Below are positions 43,498 through 53,989 of a stretch of 64,000 nt of DNA, piece after piece. The translations under genes and the position numbers were made by a program. The notes beneath the pieces are model-generated. The model was not told the origin of the DNA and searched no databases. It saw nothing but the letters and a program-made list of their open reading frames with translations. Source of the DNA: Aedes albopictus (taxonomy: Eukaryota > Arthropoda > Insecta > Diptera > Culicidae); assembly GCF_035046485.1 (NCBI RefSeq), contig NC_085138.1:362703238-362767237 (forward strand), given 5' to 3'. Numbering within the stretch: the first letter of the stretch is position 1; the number at the start of each line of letters is the position of its first letter.

Positions 43498-43790
43498 CGT
43501 CGTTCGTTCGTTCGTTCGTTTCCCGTTTCAAGCTCTTCTTCTGCGATGCGAGAGATCGGTTACGGTGAAAAGTGGTGGCCGTCGTCGACGACGACGGAAT
43601 TGAAGTGAGATTCCGTGGGGAAGAAAGAAAGAAAAATCGAACAACTTTTACCGAGCTTCCTTTCCGGGATCTCGGATGCGATGTCCTTTTCTAGGCTTGA
43701 CTGCGGGAGAAAGGTTTTAGGCGACAATTCAAGTCTAGAAATGCTAAAATGTCTTGAAATTTCATTTCAAATGCAAAAAATAGTTATTTA
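43498..43790. other. Low-repeat island (right half) with a (TTCG)n run
   Basis: A CGTTCGTTCGTTCGTTCGTT run is followed by GC-richer sequence with GTCGTCGACGACGACGG. No domain-bearing frame. Confidence 0.4.
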
Positions 43791-43794
43791 TGTG

Positions 43795-44055
43795 ACGAGT
43801 TGCAAAAAGTTGATTTTTTCAGCACGAGTCGTACATTTATCCAACGAGGCTTACCGAGTTGGATAAATACGAAGAGTGCTGAAAAAATCAAGTTTTGCAA
43901 CGAGTTCCATACAAAATTTTATGCAATGATTTTTTCATTATACAACTCATTTGAGTTGCATAATGTTCATAATGCAACTCAAATTAGTTGCATAATGAAC
44001 ATTATGCAACTATTTTTCATTATGCAACTCATTTCAGTTGCATAATGAACCAGTT
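43795..44055. repeat. Palindrome cluster: TTGCAAAA-TTTTTTCAGCAC arms plus ATTATGCAACTCA repeats
   Basis: Bases 43795-43850 and 43855-43905 are inverted repeats (CGAGTTGCAAAAAGTTGATT... and complement). They are followed by four or five alternating copies of ATTATGCAACTCA and TGAGTTGCATAATG. No coding function. Confidence 0.7.
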
Positions 44056-44130
44056 CGGAAAAATTGACCATTATTATACTGAAATGAGTTAAATAAAATA
44101 GAAATTATGATACTGAATTGCATAAAGGTA

Positions 44131-44253
44131 GTTATGAGGCTTTATTAAGGTTGTAACAACCCTCTCAAGTGTAATCATTTATTTTGTTTATTAAAAGCAA
44201 AATAGTTGATTACACTTGAGAGGGTTGTTACAACCTTAATAAAGCCTCATAAC
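44131..44253. repeat. Perfect hairpin, 47-bp arms, 29-bp loop
   Basis: The left arm 44131-44177 (GTTATGAGGCTTTATTAAGG...) and right arm 44207-44253 appear exactly complementary by eye. The loop is AT-rich. It is probably a very young MITE; the target duplication is not obvious. Confidence 0.85.
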
Positions 44254-44254
44254 A

Positions 44255-44925
44255 ATATACAAAAGCTATAAGGCCTTATAATGGTTTTCAATACCTTTTC
44301 AAGGCTAAATGAATTTCATGGAAAACTCTTATATTTTTTAATGATAATTAGAACTGTTATGTATATCTCAAAGTGTTTTTTTTTTGGTGTTTTTATTAAT
44401 TTTTTTCAAACTCTCGAAAAATTGATGTTTTTTTTTATTTATTTTTTCATTGAATCGCAATTATTTACATGTTTTTCATTTTTTTTCGTATTATTTTTTT
44501 AGAGTTTAATGGAGTTGAATAAACTGCTTAATTTTTTCCCTTAAAATACACAAAAAATAAAATTTTTCATGACAAAAATTAAAAATTCGAAAATTTAATA
44601 ATAATAAAAAAAAATCTCATAATTCTTTCGTCTCAAAAAATTGGAAGAAAAAAATATTTAAGTGTAGAGATGTTCAGAAACAAAAAAAAAATAAAACAAA
44701 ATTTGCAATATTGCGATTAAAAAAAGCTCGTTTAAAACATGTTTTAGTTTAAATCCATTTCAGATGACGTACAATATTAATCAAAATAAAATAAATTGGT
44801 ACCAGATGGTTAAATTTCCTTTATTTTTTTTAAAATTCCTCCAGTTTTGCTGGAAAATTTCTGCGAATTCTATATACTCACTAAACATCCTCCCCACAGC
44901 AATATGAGCCTTCGCTTTCGCCTCC
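44255..44925. other. Very AT-rich spacer
   Basis: Long A- and T-runs; no gene or repeat family identified. Confidence 0.4.
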
Positions 44926-45600
44926 ATGCCGGTCGAAACAGTTTCGCTTAATTAAAAACCATAGAGCAGTGTCTGTCTTTCCAGCTAGCTGCTACATTCA
45001 TAGGTCTAGGAGCTGGGCTGATGACTGTTTGTGCGACCGACCGACCGAGACCAAGCAGGAAGAAAAGTTGCGAGTGGTTTTCTCGACTGACTACTTCTCC
45101 GAAGGGAATCTGCCACCGCTCGCTACAGCTGGCTGCTGCTTTTATATTCGGTGTTGTCGTCGGGATTTCCCTGGGCGTCCGTCGGTCCATCCGTCCGGTG
45201 GTGGTATCTACAACGATGCGGTGGTGGTCCAACAATGCAATGGACTTTGGCACCAGGAAGAGCCTCCTCCGCGGAAGGGACGTTTGTTTAAGAGAGTTGG
45301 AGCGGTTGGACGACGGCGACGGTGTACGAGCATTTTTCTTTCGCAATGGAATTACAAATGTAATTAGTTTGATTTCAGTTCCGGAATGTGGTGGTTATTG
45401 CGAAAGGACAAAGGACCGACGACGGAAGACGGTAATGGTCCTGGTTGGAAAAGAAAGCAAGGTTTTGTGTTTCATTAGAACTTTCTCTTCAGGCAGATTG
45501 CATTTCTACGGCCTGGGGATAGGAAATTACTACTTATGTGCATCGATACTCGATGTTGGACTTCAAGAAGATTGAGCAAAAGTGAGATTGTGAAAGGATT
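44926..45600 (+). other. GC-rich low-repeat island with overlapping open frames (longest 184 codons)
   Basis: Open frames overlap on both strands: 45021-45575 plus (184 codons), 44969-45367 plus and 44948-45346 minus (132 codons each). Overlap in three frames and the absence of any recognisable domain argue for GC-rich noncoding sequence, such as a 5' untranslated exon or promoter, rather than a protein gene. The 184-codon frame has one hydrophobic stretch (AAAFIFGVVVGISLGV) but no other membrane or domain feature. I cannot exclude a short lineage-specific gene. Confidence 0.3.
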
Positions 45601-46080
45601 TCGTGAAAAGCTGAAGGTAATTCAGCTGGAATGTTTCTGGAAATCTTTGAAAAAATTTCTTGAAATTTTATTTTTTGTCTCATTATATTATTGCAAAATT
45701 TTATTTTTTGTCTCATTATATTATATGCATATTATTCTGCATGAGAATAGGTAAAAATGTTGCGATAGCGTCTCTTACTGGAATAATAATGGAATTATTA
45801 ATAAATGTCTGGTAAATTTGCAGAATGTGTGAAGTAATGAAGTTGAATGCAATTGCATCTCTCATCATCTTATCATGAGTTGAAATCATTTCCAATGATT
45901 TTTTTTTCTTCTTAAATCATCACGAAAATATGTTATTTTAGACATTTCTAACAAATGTATTTTTTTTCTTTTTTTTTCAGGTAAATCCTATGAAAATTCA
46001 GCAATAGTTTGGTAATTTGAAAAAGAAAGAGTGAGATCTAAATGTATCATGTTTCGACGTGAAAACTGGATAAATTTGTG
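45601..46080. other. AT-rich spacer
   Basis: Contains a 38-bp tandem duplication around ATTTTTTGTCTCATTATATT (about 45670-45725). Nothing else is identified. Confidence 0.4.
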
Positions 46081-46900
46081 AATGAACAAAACTTAATTAA
46101 AAAGGTAGGGTATATCAACATAAATAAGAGGGATGTGAGGATACAAAAATATAAGAATGGAAATATTGGTATATATGGAGGAAGTTAGGAAAATAACCAC
46201 ATAAAAATACAGAAAAAACTAACAAATGAAGATATAAAATCTCAGAGATATGAAGAAGGTAGAAAAGTTGCATGTAAGGAAGATAGGAAGATAGAAGCAG
46301 AGAATGATTCAAAATTTTAATATAGAAAAATAAAAGATAAAAAGAATTTTTATTTGTTTATTATCTTTATCACTGAGATTTTTACCCAGGGCTGGTTCAT
46401 CTCGGGATTATTTAACTGAGAATTATCGGTAATGAAAAAGATAGATAGTTAGGAAGATGAAATGATAAAAATATTTGAAGATAACATTTTAGAAAAATAT
46501 GATGATGCGCATGAAGTTAGCAAAAAGGTAAAACGAGAGGTGTGTGAGAACTAGCATATAAGTTAAACCTAGGATAGGATACGACAACTAGTCAGCCCAA
46601 AAGAGACCAATTTGGGGACCAATAATCTTAGCAACGCGGAAAAACAAGACAGCAAGCTGTGAAATTAGACAGAGAAGTTGCAGGTGTCACATCCTATCCT
46701 AGAGTTAAACAAATAAAAAGAGAACGGGAAAATATGAAGAAGAGTAAACAAGTTGAAAAGAAGACAGAAGTTAGAAATAGAGAAGGTTAGGAAGATGAGT
46801 ATATATGAATATGAAAGATGGAAAGATCTTTAAAGAAAGTGAAGAGATAACAGAGTTTTTTTTTATTATCTTACAAATTGGTACGAAGGTTCTCGGAATT
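46080..46900. repeat. Degenerate GGAAGATAGGAAGAT-type purine repeat
   Basis: AGGAAGATA, AAATATGAAGA and GTTAGGAAGATGA words repeat loosely. A second tract of the same kind is at 50380-51370. A hAT-like MITE is inserted at 46569-46702. Confidence 0.6.
46569..46702. mobile_element. hAT-like 134-bp MITE with a perfect 8-bp target duplication
   Basis: Perfect 12-bp inverted ends CTAGGATAGGAT / ATCCTATCCTAG are flanked by AGTTAAAC at 46561-46568 and 46703-46710. An 8-bp duplication is the hallmark of hAT (and P) transposases. No coding capacity. Confidence 0.85.
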
Positions 46901-46974
46901 TAATGTTTTTTTTTTTCACAAGTAGGGTTCACATGTATGTGAACAAAAACTAAATTGGAAAAAATCAGGGTCGC

Positions 46975-47350
46975 CTAATTTTCCGGAAATCTCCAGTGGA
47001 AAACAAACATTATCCGTAGACACCACCTACTTTGAAAAATAATAACTCAACAACGAAGCATCGTAGATACACTTTTTTGTGAAATCATATGCAAGTTTTC
47101 TCAGCAATTGAAAAAAATAACAAAGGACAAAATGGAAATTGTTATTCAAAAAAATTTCCACAGTTTAGGAAAATCGATTGTAAAAGTTGGAAAAACTATT
47201 TAGGAAGTCTGGAAAAATTCTCAAAAAAAAATTTTTTTTGGAAGGAATTTTTTAGCACAGAACTGATCATTACTCAGGAACGAAAAAACACATCTTGAAA
47301 ATTTCGCAGAATATTGCTCATGTAATTCCCTTCCAAAACTATATTTTTTT
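46975..47350. repeat. CTCAAGAACGAAG-family repeat, fourth copy
   Basis: ATAACTCAACAACGAAGCATCG, GGAAAAACTATTTAGG, TACTCAGGAACGAAAAAACA and CTTTCTAACG occur in the same order as in the 20440-21180 copy. Confidence 0.55.
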
Positions 47351-47399
47351 GAGAATTTGTCTGGACTTTCTAACGTTATTTATGGTCGTTCCCCCTTCA

Positions 47400-49760
47400 T
47401 AAATATTTCCAGAAATGGAGAAGTTTCTTAAGAAACACCTTGCTGACATTCATGGAGATATGTTTAAACTACTGCAGTATTACTTCATGAATTTGTCTAA
47501 GGATTGTTTCAGGAAATCCTACATCGGTTTCTTAAAAAAATCATACAGGGATTCTTTAATGAATTTCTCCTACGATTCCGTTATAAATTATTGCAAGAAT
47601 TTCTTCAGATTTTTTTTACAAGTTAGACGGTTTTTCATGGAATCCTTCTTCAGAGATATTTTCCGATTTATCTCTAGGGATTTCTTCAGTATTACATTCA
47701 GAAATTCCTCTAGTAGTTTCTTCAGGGACTCTCAAGGAATCCTGATGAACAAGTCGCGCAGTAAAGTCTGCTAAAATTCCTCCCGAAGTTTATTTATTAT
47801 TTTTTCCTTAATACCAGCAATAATTTCTCCAAAAATTCCTGGCGAAATTCTGCATGTGCTTTCCCAGAAATTCCTTCAGAATGTCTTCCATGAATTCTTT
47901 AGGAAATGCTGAAATTTCTTCTGAAATAATCCTTAAAAACTTCTACGGAAATTTGTTCGGGAATTTCTTATAAGATATTTCTACAAATTTTTGTAGAAAA
48001 TTAAGTGCTTCTTCAGACATTTTTCCAAGGATTCCTTCAAATACGTTCACGAATTCCTCCGGTTTTTTTTAGAAAATCCTTCATTCAATTTGGTAAAGGA
48101 TTCTAAGCAATATTTCTTAATAAATAACCATGAATGCCAGCAATGGATATCTAAAAAAAACTTTCATGGATTTGTTTCCAGGTTTTTATCTAGAGTTTTT
48201 TTTTCCTAAAATCCTTCTGTGATTCTATCGGAAATACTTCCAAGAGTTCCTATAGAAGTCTCCTGAAAAAAAAATTTCAGGGTTTGTTGAAGACATTTTT
48301 GGAAGGTTTTTCAGAATAACCCCTACGGTTCCTTCAGAAATATTTCCTGGGTTTCCTTTAGAGATTCCTCCAGGAATTCTTTTACAGAGTACTTCATGAA
48401 ATTACACAAAAAAATATCAAGGATTCTCTAAAGGAGTTTTTAAAAGAATCTCTGGAGTTACCTATGGAGATACAAAGAAAAAAAAAATAAAATTTGCTGA
48501 AGAGGTTACGAACAAAATTTTCCGAAGCAAGAAACAAACTAGCTCAGAGCCAAAGTCGCAAGAAAAATATGATGCAATTTCTGAAATTATCTGCTCAATG
48601 CAATCCCTGCGAAATACTTAGAGAAACTACTTTAGATAGCTCTGAAGCAATTTCTAGAATAACATATGAAATACTTTTGGAGGAATTCAAAGAAAAATTT
48701 CAGACAAAATTTTCAAAAAATTCCTGAAGGGGTTTTAAAATGACACCCTTGAGGTATTTCTTAAGTAAACCACGGAGAATTTCATAAGGAATTCTTGAAA
48801 AAAAAATCTGCAGGAATCTGAACAGAAATTGCAGACGAAGGTGCTAGAAGAATCTCGAATAAATTTCTTAAAAAAAAACTTAGAGGGATTGCTGAAAGAT
48901 TCTTCTGGAGGAATTATTGAAATATTTTGCTTCAAAATGTCCGAAGTATTAATGGACAAAAATCTTCGCAACAGTGAAGGTAATCCTAGAGGATTATAAA
49001 AAAAATATCCAGCAGATACTTACCTATAATTTATCTGGAAGAATTCCAATTTAGAAATCTGAAAGAATGGAAGAATTTCTGAAGATATACCTGGAAAACG
49101 CTATAAAATAAGTTCTGAAATTATTCCTGAAGGAATTTCTGAAGGGGTTCCTAGATGGTCCCCGTAAAACAATTTGAAATGATTCCTGGTGAATAATCTC
49201 AATAAATCTAAAAAACTTGTGATGTAATCTCTTGAAGAACACTTCTCCCCTGGAAAAACTTCTAGAAAAACGACTTGAGAATTTCGCAGAGAAATTTCTG
49301 AAGAGATGCCTGGGAATATCTCCAGAGCAATTACTGAGGCACGCTTTCGAAGAGTTCCAACAATACTTTAGAAGCATTCCAGCAAAAAAAAATCTGGTTT
49401 CTTGAGGAATTTGTAGGGCAACTTTGGGTCAAACTTCCCGAAAGAACCTCTGGAATATTCTCTTGAGGAATTACTGAGAAATATCTGGAGCAATCTTTGA
49501 TGAAAATTCTTAAGAAAGCTTTGAAATTCTTTAGGAAATATCTGCAGGAATTGAATTGTTTGAGGGAATAACTGATAAAATAACTGGAGAACCGTCGCGA
49601 GAATCTGTTGAAGAATGTCTGTAAACGTTTCTAGAGAAAGTCCTAGAAAATCTCAAAAACATTTTGCAGGAAACTCTGAAAGAATTCTTGAAGGAATGTT
49701 TGGTAGATTTTTTTGTATAACATTCTTTGAGAAATTCCAGAAGGGGACTTCCCTTGAAGC
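47400..49760. repeat. GGAATTCC-type tract with mirrored polarity
   Basis: Pyrimidine-rich (TTCCTTCAGA, TTTCTTCAGG) to about 48420, then purine-rich (GGAATTTCTGAAG, TTCTGAAGGAA). The switch makes the whole block look like a very decayed large inverted repeat. Open frames of 76-119 codons are artefacts. Confidence 0.6.
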
Positions 49761-49800
49761 AACTGCTAGAGGTGGGTTTCCCTTGTTTATCGAACAATCG

Positions 49801-50156
49801 TTTAGGCGAAACTGGAAACATTTCCTGATTATTTTTGTTTTTGATTTTTCATAAAATAACGAAGCAATATTTTCAAAATCGGTTTTCGTGCACATGTAGA
49901 GTATGAATCAAGGTATCTTCTGAATTTTTCCCAGGTGGAAAATGTTTTTCGTTTTTGCAAAAACCATTTTTTTTGTGACATTTAGTTAAAAAATGGTTTC
50001 CGCAAAAACTAAAAACATTTTCCATCTGAAAAAAAAATCAGGAGATACCTTGGTCCATACTCTACATGTGCACGAAAACCGATTTTGAAAATATTGCTTC
50101 GTTATTTTATAAAAAATCAAAAACCAAAAAGTGAGGAAATGGATCCAGTTTCCCCT
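49801..50156. repeat. Fold-back repeat, ~350 bp, ~150-bp arms
   Basis: GAAGCAATATTTTCAAAATC, GGTTTTCGTGCACATGTAGA and AAAAACCATTTTTT recur in inverse order on the right side. The arms end near GAAACTGGAAACATTTCCT and the complement of AGGAAATGGATCCAGTTTC. Confidence 0.75.
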
Positions 50157-50379
50157 TACTTTGAGATTCCAGACCAAACCAGCATATGATGTTCAAGAAA
50201 TTTTGCGGCACCAGAAGAACCAAAAGTTATTGAACAATGAATGTGGAAGTTTACTTTTTTGACCCATTCTCACCCCAACGTCGGTACTCTTCAGTAAATA
50301 CTTTCCTGTAAATTGTTTTCTGCTAAATGGTACATTACTGGTACACTTCTTTCCTGTGTGCTGGTTTTCCGGATGATGA

Positions 50380-51375
50380 TACAAAATTATGATAGGAAGA
50401 CAGAATAGAAATAAAGAGGACAATCATAGGAATAAAAATAGGAACGAAAATAGAGAGATAGAAAGACGAAAATTAAAAAAAAAAAAAACAATGAAGATGA
50501 GAAAATGAGAGGATAGGATTATTGCGACATTTGCACCCATTTAGACTCGGCCGAAATTCATTATCATCACAGTCGAATTTCGCACACGACTTCGCAGCGG
50601 CTGGCATACACAAGTTCGGTTGAGTTCATGACAGGGGCGTCGGATGCACAACAGGTAAACAAAATAAGTTTGATTAGTGTGAAATTTCGCTGAGAAATGA
50701 TGATTCAGTGCATTCTCAAATTATCACAGTAGTCTAAACATTAATGATAAACCCAATACCTTCTTCTTCTTCATGGCTCTACGTCTCCACTGGGACTTGG
50801 CCTGCCATGCTTCAACTTAGTGTTCTTTGAGCACTTCCACAGTTATTAATTGAAGGGCTTTCTTTGCCTGCTATTGCATGAATTTGTATATTGTGAGGCA
50901 AGGACAATAGTGTAATAGAGCCCAGGGAGTCGAGAAAATATTCCCGACTGGAACGGGAATCGAACCCGCCACTGCGTCCAATAGGCTGAACTTTTGGGGC
51001 ATCCATAGCCTTAACCACTAGACTAACTAGAGACTAGAGGATAGGATTACCGGTAAATACAAAAGTAAAGTTTTGAAAATATGATAACAATAAGATTTGA
51101 AGCTAAGAACATATGAAAATAGGAGGATTGACGTATAGGCAGATGGAAAGATAAATAGCTAGAATAAAACAAAGATAAGAAAATGACAAAGTATGAAGAT
51201 GGGAAGATTGAGAGAAAAGGTGATATAATCTTATGTCTGAAGAATAGCATGAAGACTGAAAGTGTCTTCTTAAATGTAGAAACATACCAGAATTACTTGA
51301 AAACAGACACGTTACACGAGAAAATATGATGGTATAATAATATTAAGATAGGATTTTAGAAACGTAAAAAGATTG
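50380..51375. repeat. Second GGAAGATAGG-type purine repeat with a SINE insertion
   Basis: AAAATAGAGAGATAGAAAGA, GAGAGGATAGGATTA and GGGAAGATTGAG words are interrupted by a low-repeat block containing the SINE at 50761-51030. Confidence 0.55.
50761..51030 (-). repeat. tRNA-derived SINE with a Feilai-like body and a different tRNA head
   Basis: Minus strand: the A-box region TAGTCTAGTGGTTAAGGC and B-box GGGTTCGATTCCCG resemble a Glu/Asp-type tRNA head. The downstream body (TTAATAACTGTGGAAGTGCTC, AACACTAAG-type) parallels Feilai, and the 3' end is a (GAA)n run. A 14-bp direct repeat, AGAGGATAGGATTA, lies at 50508-50521 and 51036-51049. It could be a target duplication enclosing the SINE plus ~240 bp of 3' sequence, although the local purine repeat could produce it by chance. 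Confidence 0.65.
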
Positions 51376-52350
51376 CGTAATAGAAGCTTAATTTATATGT
51401 ATACAAACACAGTTTGGAATCTAGCATTCAACTGAGAGGTATTTAAATTTCGGATTCCAAATCGAACCAAATTTTCCACTATTCATCAACGGATTCGAAT
51501 AAATTTTCCAGCAATTTTCACCCGCACGTTTCCTAGCTTCATTTCAAATAAATATGTCCCAATACCACGGAATGCCTCCCTCCTGCACTCATCCCCCTCA
51601 CTCATCAAATTTCACTCAGAGGTTCCAGTTTTAATTATTGAAAGCGACCGGTCGGTCGCTCTTCCAGTTACCAATCATCTGCTGGTTACCACTCTCCACA
51701 CTTTCCAGCACATTAATATTCATTTGACTCAATTGCTGGTGAATTAAATGTCGATGGTGGTGCTGGGCGCTGCTGGGCGGGGCGCGGATGGTGTATCACT
51801 TTTTCCTCCTTGCTCGTCGCCGCCGGATGCGAACAGTCAGAGTGCCATCATGGGAGGGAATCATCAAATGGCGAACGTCGTCCTCCCCTCTCTGATGGGC
51901 ACATTATGGCCCATTTCTGACTGAATTATTTTTATTTTTTTTCTTTTGGTATCATCAATAGACACTGGGGAAGGACGACGACAACGGGAGTGTCTGCGTG
52001 GTTGATTACCTGGGTCAGGGGTGCACAGCAGCTTCGTTCGAAATGGCATTTAATTTATGTTTGTAATATTTAATTCATTTTGTCTCGCTGGCATTCAATT
52101 GGAAAATTGCACTAATTATCTGACGTGGCTGGGAAAGAGCACCCTCCGGTCAGATCAATACGTGCTAGTTCAGGACCCCCTAATGAGCTGATTCGTTAGA
52201 AAGTGGACACGGGTTCAGAATACATCAGAAAATCATTCATATTCATCTTCATTACTGATTTTACTTATGTTTTATGATAGCTTCGTCGTAGAATCGCGTT
52301 TTCTCATTAGTTTTATCATACTCTCAGCCAAGTGCAAATTTTCCTTTTTT
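51376..52350. other. Low-repeat island
   Basis: Mixed composition, GC-richer at 51640-51900, with GGTGCTGGGCGCTGCTGGGC and GTCGCCGCCGGATGC. No open frame over 61 codons and no domain. Candidate noncoding functional DNA. Confidence 0.35.
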
Positions 52351-52790
52351 TTTGTTATTATTTGCGAGTGTAAAATTAGCAAACGTTAAAATACACAAAA
52401 ACAAAAATTTAAAAAAAATGTTATTATTTGCTCTATGCTCACTAAGTGTACTTGAGATATTGCACATACTTAATATTTCGTTTCACACTAGAACAACAGC
52501 TTTAAGATACTTCCGCTCTTGTCCTCAACGATTCCTGCAGCTTGAATTTATTAAGCAATTTTTATTTGATTTTTTTTTGATAATTCCAAAATTTCTTCTG
52601 CAATACTTTTTAGTTTTTGTTCCTTTCGACATTCCGTCGGAAATTCTTGTGAGAATTCTTTCTGCAAGGAAATGAGAATTTCGCGGGTAGTTCATTGGAG
52701 TTTTTTTATGCATTTCCTTTGGAAATTGCAACGCCATATTTCTTTGCAGTTTTACCGTATTTTTATGTAATTCGGTGTTATTTCCTTTTC
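52351..52790. other. AT-rich spacer grading into GGAATTCC-type words
   Basis: The 107-codon frame at 52352-52675 shows no domain; its second half is the low-complexity repeat. No gene is called. Confidence 0.35.
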
Positions 52791-53063
52791 CTCTTCTTGG
52801 CGTAACGTCCTCACTGGGACAAAACCTGCTTCTCAGCTTAGTGTTCTATGAGCATTTCCACAGTTATTAACTGAGAGCTTCCTCTGCCAATGACCATTTT
52901 GCATGTGTATATCGTGTGGCAGGCACGAAGATACTCTATGCCCAAGGAAGTCAAGGAAATTTCCTTTACGAAAAGATCTTGGACCGACCGGGAATCGAAC
53001 CCGTCACCCTCAGTATGGTAATGCTGAATACCCGTACGTTTACCGCCTCGGCTATATGGGCCC
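52791..53063 (-). repeat. Feilai-type SINE, near full length
   Basis: Minus strand: a GGGCCCATATAGCCGAGGCG head with A- and B-boxes, the body including AAAGGAAATTTCCTTGACTT (absent from the 39851 copy), and an AAGAAGAGG tail. GTTATTTCCTTTT (52777-52789) and GTTATTTTCTTTT (53066-53078) form a 13-bp target duplication with one mismatch. Confidence 0.85.
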
Positions 53064-53870
53064 TTGTTATTTTCTTTTATAATGCCGATTACAATGAGAT
53101 TTTCTGAAGTAATTTCATCAAAACTCCTCCAGTAATTCATTTGTGTTTTGGTGCATTTTTATCTATATATTCCTTCGGCAATTTATTTGAGATCCTTTAA
53201 AAAAAAATTGCTTGTGTATTGCTTAAGTGATTCTGCTGAAGTTGAAAGAGCAATTAATTTGGAAATTTCTTCGACACTTTTATATAAAAAAAGCTTCGGT
53301 ACTATTTCATATAATTTTTTAAACTTTATATAAGATATTTTTTTTAGGCCATTCAATTGTAAATTGCACAGAAAATTATGTCAGATAATTTCATCCGTAT
53401 TTCTTCGGCATATTCTTTGGGAATTCTGTCGGCCATTCCTTCGTAAGTTTCTTAGACAATTCCTTTGGAAAATCAGAAACTCTTAACCCTCCTTTGGCGT
53501 AAGGGTCATTTTCGACCCAAACCGTACACTATGTCGACGAGCTGTAGCCAACATGATGTAAAAGGAAGGGTAATTGGAATTTGCAAGGAGTTCACACAAG
53601 AATTTAGATTCCCCAAGCAATAGCAAAAGAAAATGGAATTTCCGAATCAATTTCCAAAGATTTTTTAAATTTTTTTTTTTGACTAGTTTACAAGTTTACA
53701 ATTCCTTTGTGACTATTTTTCAGTAATACTTTTGAAATTCGTTCGTCAATTTGTTTATGCCTTTAAAAAATACTCTACACCGTCTTCAACCAGAAGTTAT
53801 ACAGGTTGAACAAGCACTAACATTAGACAACGGAAAAACACATACCCAGTGGCCCAGTGGAGAATTTTTT
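53064..53870. repeat. GGAATTCC-type sequence with an embedded TTAA MITE
   Basis: Words such as TTCCTTCGGCAATT and TTCTTTGGGAATTC dominate, without gene content. The MITE is at 53487-53570. Confidence 0.5.
53487..53570. mobile_element. Short TTAA-type MITE, third copy
   Basis: CCCTCCTTTGGCGTAAGGGTC and the AAAGGAAGGG end, with TTAA on the left (53483-53486) and TAAT on the right. Shares GGGTCATTTTCGACCCAAAC with the 40717 copy. Confidence 0.55.
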
Positions 53871-53892
53871 GTTTGACGAAAAGTTTTCTCCG

Positions 53893-53985
53893 ACTGGAGC
53901 GGGAATCAAACCTACGCTCCGAAGCTTACGAAACGCCTAGATGACTGACGCCTTAAGCTGCACGGTCACGAAGCCCACTTTGTGG
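53893..53985 (-). repeat. tRNA-derived SINE fragment (Leu/Ser-like head)
   Basis: Minus strand: TGACCGTGCAGCTTAAGGCG resembles an A-box region, and GGTTTGATTCCCGCTCC is B-box-like with a GGAGCG stem. The longer spacing between boxes suggests a class II tRNA ancestor. No body is identified. Confidence 0.4.
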
Positions 53986-53989
53986 TAAC

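Noticed and set aside
45021..45575. 184-codon open frame as a protein gene
   Set aside because: No recognisable domain, and overlapping frames of 132 codons on both strands indicate GC-rich composition. Kept only as a low-confidence island.
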